Shown: piece after piece, positions 7,201-9,832 of the stretch
Position numbering within the stretch: position 1 is the first letter of the stretch
Layout of the letters: each line of letters begins with the position of its first letter
Origin: Deltaproteobacteria bacterium
Lineage (GTDB): Bacteria; Desulfobacterota; UBA8473
DNA length: 9,832 nucleotides
NCBI GenBank assembly: GCA_030621455.1
Contig: JAUXHQ010000040.1
Location: 1-9,832, forward strand
Reading direction: 5' to 3'
Notes under the pieces: generated by a model
The model's input: the letters and a program-made list of their open reading frames with translations, nothing else
What the model was told of the DNA's origin: nothing
Databases searched by the model: none
Translations under genes and position numbers: made by a program

Positions 7201-9495
7201 TATGAAACACTTCATAACCAGACCGTTGATATTAAAGAGCATCTAAAGTCGGGCGCCCCTTATCTCGAACAAGGGTATATGGAGAACCTGGGAAGACTTT
7301 TTGATTCTTTCCTTCAAGGGTATGCCATCCTCTATCAAAAAGAGCACCAGCGGGCCACTTCCCCTGAATGCCTCCAGCAATACGGCAGGCTGAAGGATTC
7401 CCTGAGATATAAGGTACTTTCCCGTTTCTCCAGGATAGAGTACATCTCCGTGACAAATGACAGGGTAAAAGTAGAGAGGGCGCTGTCTCAGGTATCTTCC
7501 ACTCAATGCTCGTTTTTTTCCATGGATTTACTCCGCCGTATGCCCATATGCCAGTGCGGATTCCGTCTGGGAGAGAGGCGCGATTTGCCAGGGGTTCAGA
7601 CGATTGAATCAACCGTGGATGCGGGAATAATGGAATACCTCTCAGCATTTAAAGAGGGAAGAAACAGAGAAAGGTTTATCTCTTATATCGCCGGGTTAAA
7701 GGAGGTGGGTAAGACCGGGATTTGCGAGAAGATAAATCGTCTCCTTGATTTTGACATGTCGAGCATGACAAATAATCCGGAGGGAGCCCTCAAAGACCTT
7801 GAAAATACCCTCGATAATTCCGTGATCAAGGCCATAAACGACGCATTTTCCGGAAAGGTGGTGGTCGTGTCACGGGACCTGGACGAGTTTTACGAAAATA
7901 CTGTGGAAAGGAGCTTCCCAAGAGACAGGCTTCTAAATATCTTTCTTGAATGGCTCCGGGGCGGAGAGGAACTCAAGGAGGAGACATATATTAAGATTAC
8001 CAGCACAAGGAGAGGGGCCATAAGCGGCGCTGCCGGTTCATCTTCCTATCATGTACTTTGGGATGTTATTCAGGAGAAGTATCCCGAGCTTGCAGGGGTT
8101 TTCAAAAGACTGGGTGAGGGAGAGTTTACCATGGTTCTCTTCCTTTGCCTCTGGGCAAGGGTCCATGAAGTGGAAGGGAGGAGCCTTGCAGAGTTTATCA
8201 GAAAGGTCCTGAAAGAAGATGGCGATGATGTATCTTCCCATGGCAAACTCCTCTGTGAGGCAGCAGAGTATATATTGACAAACAAGGAAGAGGATGCCGA
8301 TAATCTTGCAGAGGAGGCGGAGAGGTTATTAAAGGAAAAAGGGGCGGACATCTCCCTCTTTGAAATCATCGGCGGGAAAAGGTCTTCTATAGACTACCTG
8401 GAGATTATTAAGAGGGAGGCAGTCTTCTCCTTTCCCATTAAAAAGGCCCTTGGAAACCTCATAAAAAGGATTGAAGGAGACCCATACGGGATTGATAAGA
8501 GAGTAGTTGAAGATGCCCTTTTACACCAAAAGGAAGGCGGGAGTTCCAATAGGCTGAATAAGAAGACGGCTCTCCGGGCATTGAAGCACCTTGTCAACCT
8601 GGAAACCATCCTCAAGAACCCTCCCCACGCACACCCAAAGGACGGGAATTTCCGATTCTGGGAGAAGACTTACCTTTCTTCTCTTTGGGGTGTATTTTAT
8701 GATTATAATTATACCTATGACTCCCTGAACCAACTCGATCTTCTAGATGAGATTAACCTGTATAAGAAGAAAAAGGTACTGGAAGATATGTCAATGAAAT
8801 GGGGGAGGTCCTTTCAAGACTTTTATCTCAATGAAATAGAAAGTGCCCTGGAAAAGAGTAGAAAGGCGGGCAGACATCCCCTGCGTATTGGAGATATACC
8901 TGACTCTCTATTTAAGAAGTTTAAAAAGGCATCGGGCAGGGACAGGGGTTACTTTATTCTCCTGGATGGGATGCGGTGGGACCTGTGGGAGTATATCAAG
9001 GAGAATACCTTTATCACCAGGTCTCTCAATTACAGAATCCTGCAAGAGGTCCCTGTATGGGCGATGTATCCCACAACAACAGATGTCCAGATGGGGGCAC
9101 TCCTTGACTCAACCTGCCGGTTGGATATGGCGGCGGAAACCGGTACATCGTATAGCGTCATAAGCGATTCAGGGGCTTCCATGGCCGATGCGTATGAGGA
9201 GATCGAACTGGATAATGAGATTAAGATCGTGAAATTCGGCTTCATAGACAAGAAGGTCCACCAGTCAAGAGATGACCTCATCACCCTTTTCAGGGAGATC
9301 GGTGTAAACATGGAGGTCTCGGTAAAAAACTATATGGACAGGATACCCAGGGGTTCTCTGGTTTTCCTCTTTTCCGACCATGGGTTTACTGAAAATCTGA
9401 AATTCAGGGGTGGAAAGGATGAACCGAGGTACCTCCACGGCGGGGCGTCTCCATGGGAGGTTATCGTCCCTGTGGCAGCCATGTTAAAGATGTAG
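4213..9495 (+). CDS. Fusion of BrxC/PglY-type P-loop ATPase and PglZ-type phosphatase-fold domain
   Basis: This 1760-residue protein joins two BREX proteins. The N-terminus (LKDIIDLPDVKTVIRLSD) resembles PglY/BrxC. Next come a Walker A motif GNFGSGKS (64-71, Lys70), a Walker B motif LILLIDEL (174-181, Asp179-Glu180), a sensor-like WIVSTLQE (214-221), a DRYPLRLFLTGAHIEELISKRL block with Arg240, and FPVHPATVSFLDNLKPLF (from 296), all in the family order. The middle holds a winged-helix-like stretch (about 783-826), a probable coiled coil (about 877-960) and a cysteine cluster C1099, C1113, C1115 that may be a degenerate zinc ribbon. The C-terminus (about 1577-1760) is PglZ-like: FILLDGMRWD with Asp1585, TTT at 1621-1623, Asp1679-x3-His1683, SDHGF with Asp1722-His1723, and LHGGASPWEVIVP with His1742. 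This is the set expected for a two-metal alkaline-phosphatase fold. Known BREX types as I know them keep the two proteins separate. It is translationally coupled to the TPR gene. A role in phage resistance is inferred from the domains; target and activity are unknown. Confidence 0.9.
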   Translation: MEKLKDIIDLPDVKTVIRLSDIHDEGAKKSLAEDFILTSEVYSNLKVIVGMIEDEVGAGVFLEGNFGSGKSHFLTILSLLFNRIEAWQPLLAQEPDLTRVCENLSQKEYLTAEASLVDYSSKTPLEEIIRESIVEAYQRKYGRPLIDVEKSFAKRKDFYERVDGKLKDNRASGLILLIDELSEFLRSKPDSRSFNEDIRFLQYLGEKGPSFPMWIVSTLQENIEDTGQTTQEAFNKIKDRYPLRLFLTGAHIEELISKRLIKIKAGKRKQVSNLYNTLKTSFSNLPVNEDRFLSLFPVHPATVSFLDNLKPLFSQHRGVVDFIHYQLKGDPGRNIEGMMDLTCDCLLTPDRIFDHFRVRIKERVELNPFSEVIYKFYEDEMNKIFDDEADLNLAYRVLKVLILSAVSPVKKRFMVKDIAEMLLYRITDLESSVNYQYVRDILERLYNEGAYISMDRAKDPLEDHFFLNLEADISLLIKRSTEYQAGSFFEDDVRFFGRLKELLDDPRLPLKEYEVSEKTKIKLLWQFTPREGIFLLEQLDRLTDQALDEIILELHETEADFAVIMGTTHRLEKQRTCVEEVLLPHLRERSAFYISFWLPNALKDETLKETLAHLLLLEKYRDDSTERGMEIKGFIEGLLSNEKRLVKDAFMEAYHGGTLFSILSGEDTPREKMKFTVFQDFLSHLGEGLLEARYPKHDDISPYTSFATRDQLQEAVEELLKKGEVVIQKGTRHGLKRVIEGFLVPMEVVRSTAKGFRIVVDPSRNMLIRRFLELVPQALGDRRPSLEEIYRKLRKGDLGLTRPQFELMSLALIFSGHIVPYSGGRRKNPDEITIYNLNRIDEVSKGEILNVELQKELASLPFIPKKYKNRELNFHTQKELWKELAGVKAHVSREIEDVQEKVKRASEYKALESFDLTGMKKNLEDLTLLFDEVKTSYAPKEGLERFLNESRNHPFINKSFSRLETARGFFLEDLDRYLFINSYVNHPDLGIPEGKEYETLHNQTVDIKEHLKSGAPYLEQGYMENLGRLFDSFLQGYAILYQKEHQRATSPECLQQYGRLKDSLRYKVLSRFSRIEYISVTNDRVKVERALSQVSSTQCSFFSMDLLRRMPICQCGFRLGERRDLPGVQTIESTVDAGIMEYLSAFKEGRNRERFISYIAGLKEVGKTGICEKINRLLDFDMSSMTNNPEGALKDLENTLDNSVIKAINDAFSGKVVVVSRDLDEFYENTVERSFPRDRLLNIFLEWLRGGEELKEETYIKITSTRRGAISGAAGSSSYHVLWDVIQEKYPELAGVFKRLGEGEFTMVLFLCLWARVHEVEGRSLAEFIRKVLKEDGDDVSSHGKLLCEAAEYILTNKEEDADNLAEEAERLLKEKGADISLFEIIGGKRSSIDYLEIIKREAVFSFPIKKALGNLIKRIEGDPYGIDKRVVEDALLHQKEGGSSNRLNKKTALRALKHLVNLETILKNPPHAHPKDGNFRFWEKTYLSSLWGVFYDYNYTYDSLNQLDLLDEINLYKKKKVLEDMSMKWGRSFQDFYLNEIESALEKSRKAGRHPLRIGDIPDSLFKKFKKASGRDRGYFILLDGMRWDLWEYIKENTFITRSLNYRILQEVPVWAMYPTTTDVQMGALLDSTCRLDMAAETGTSYSVISDSGASMADAYEEIELDNEIKIVKFGFIDKKVHQSRDDLITLFREIGVNMEVSVKNYMDRIPRGSLVFLFSDHGFTENLKFRGGKDEPRYLHGGASPWEVIVPVAAMLKM

Positions 9496-9832
9496 GGCGG
9501 TTACCAGTTATCGATTTCAGCGAGTTGCAAATGAGTTGAGTGTACCCTTTTTTCGTTCCCGCATTTCAATTGCCGGCCGCTTGCTTTTTGTTGCCCATTG
9601 TGAACTACACTTCTGCATCAAACATTGGTTACAACTACACCAAATTTTCATTGGATTATATGGGGTTACGACAGCCCCTTACGTACAACGAGCAACAAGA
9701 AGCAAGCAACCGGCAACAAACATGATCATGGATGCTGAACATTAAACGAAAAAAGGTTACACTCAAGTCCTAAAGAAATATAGTCCAAACGGGCTTTAAA
9801 GTCAAATGGAATAAGACATTCAACCCCCTTGT
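9496..9832. other. Non-coding 3' region dominated by an inverted-repeat element
   Basis: After the TAG of the fusion gene no convincing gene is seen. Short open frames at about 9536-9745 lie across the inverted-repeat element, have no SD and show no recognisable protein. No clear stem plus T-tract terminator follows the stop. The last 63 bases (9770-9832) are AT-rich with nothing recognised. Confidence 0.6.
9533..9769. repeat. MITE-like element with nested inverted repeats
   Basis: The ends 9533-9557 and 9745-9769 are inverted repeats of 25 bases matching at 23; the outer parts read GAGTTGAGTGTACCC on the left and, inverted, GACTTGAGTGTAACC on the right. Inside them a second pair, 9570-9600 against 9686-9716, matches in inverted orientation at 26 of 31 positions and is rich in GCAAC/GCAAG motifs. 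The centre (9601-9685) can form further small stems (TTGGT with ACCAA at about 9626-9644, GGGG with CCCC at about 9662-9678). No transposase is encoded, and no convincing target-site duplication is visible beside the ends. The layout fits a non-autonomous transposable element of 237 bases, or a long structured RNA or hairpin. The adjacent gene is not interrupted. Confidence 0.65.

Noticed and set aside
9536..9745. Open reading frames of 61-69 codons after the fusion gene
   Set aside because: They lie almost exactly on the inverted-repeat element, lack a ribosome binding site and show no protein-like composition.
9533..9769. Inverted-repeat element as a retron-type non-coding RNA
   Set aside because: No reverse transcriptase is present in the window and the layout of two long symmetrical end repeats fits a transposable element better.
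1..9832. CRISPR array, tRNA or rRNA genes
   Set aside because: No regularly spaced repeats and no tRNA- or rRNA-like sequence were seen on either strand.

Overview
The window looks like an accessory, defence-island type segment of a bacterial genome, possibly a complete short contig because of its odd length. GC content is moderate. Genes are tightly packed with short overlaps (ATGA, TAATG and an 8-base overlap). The large 3' gene takes most of its arginines from AGG/AGA and has many lysine- and glutamate-rich helices. This style reminds me of anaerobic Desulfobacterota or Nitrospirota, but nothing here fixes the taxon.

Layout from left to right, + strand unless stated. (1) Positions 2-633 hold the 3' end of a broken gene whose two frames can be joined by a one-base slip in a run of six T; its first 25 bases repeat a piece of the hydrolase gene further on. 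(2) Positions 664-1339 hold a two-gene MntA/HepT (MNT/HEPN) toxin-antitoxin pair with all recognised catalytic motifs intact. (3) Positions 1408-2205 hold an alpha/beta hydrolase of the 3-oxoadipate enol-lactonase (PcaD) type. (4) Positions 2272-2936 on the minus strand hold a VapBC-type pair: an intact ribbon-helix-helix antitoxin with a clear SD and a promoter overlapped by palindromes, and a PIN toxin gene killed by a single in-frame TGA. (5) Positions 3212-9495 hold a two-gene operon: a 333-residue TPR protein, then, overlapping by one base, a 1760-residue protein. The N-terminal half of the large protein is a BrxC/PglY-type BREX P-loop ATPase and its C-terminus is a PglZ-type alkaline-phosphatase-fold domain. 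(6) Positions 9533-9769 form a 237-base element bounded by 25-base inverted repeats with a second nested inverted repeat inside, resembling a MITE or a large hairpin.

The most interesting item is the last operon. In the BREX systems I know, the PglY/BrxC ATPase and PglZ are separate proteins acting with a PglX methyltransferase and usually other subunits. Here both are fused in one polypeptide with intact Walker motifs and a plausible complete two-metal site, and the only operon partner is a TPR protein. No intact methyltransferase, BrxL/Lon, BrxA or BrxB is present in the window. A compact BREX-derived, methyltransferase-free defence system is a reasonable hypothesis. The flanking toxin-antitoxin pairs, broken genes and MITE-like repeat agree with a rapidly turning-over defence island.
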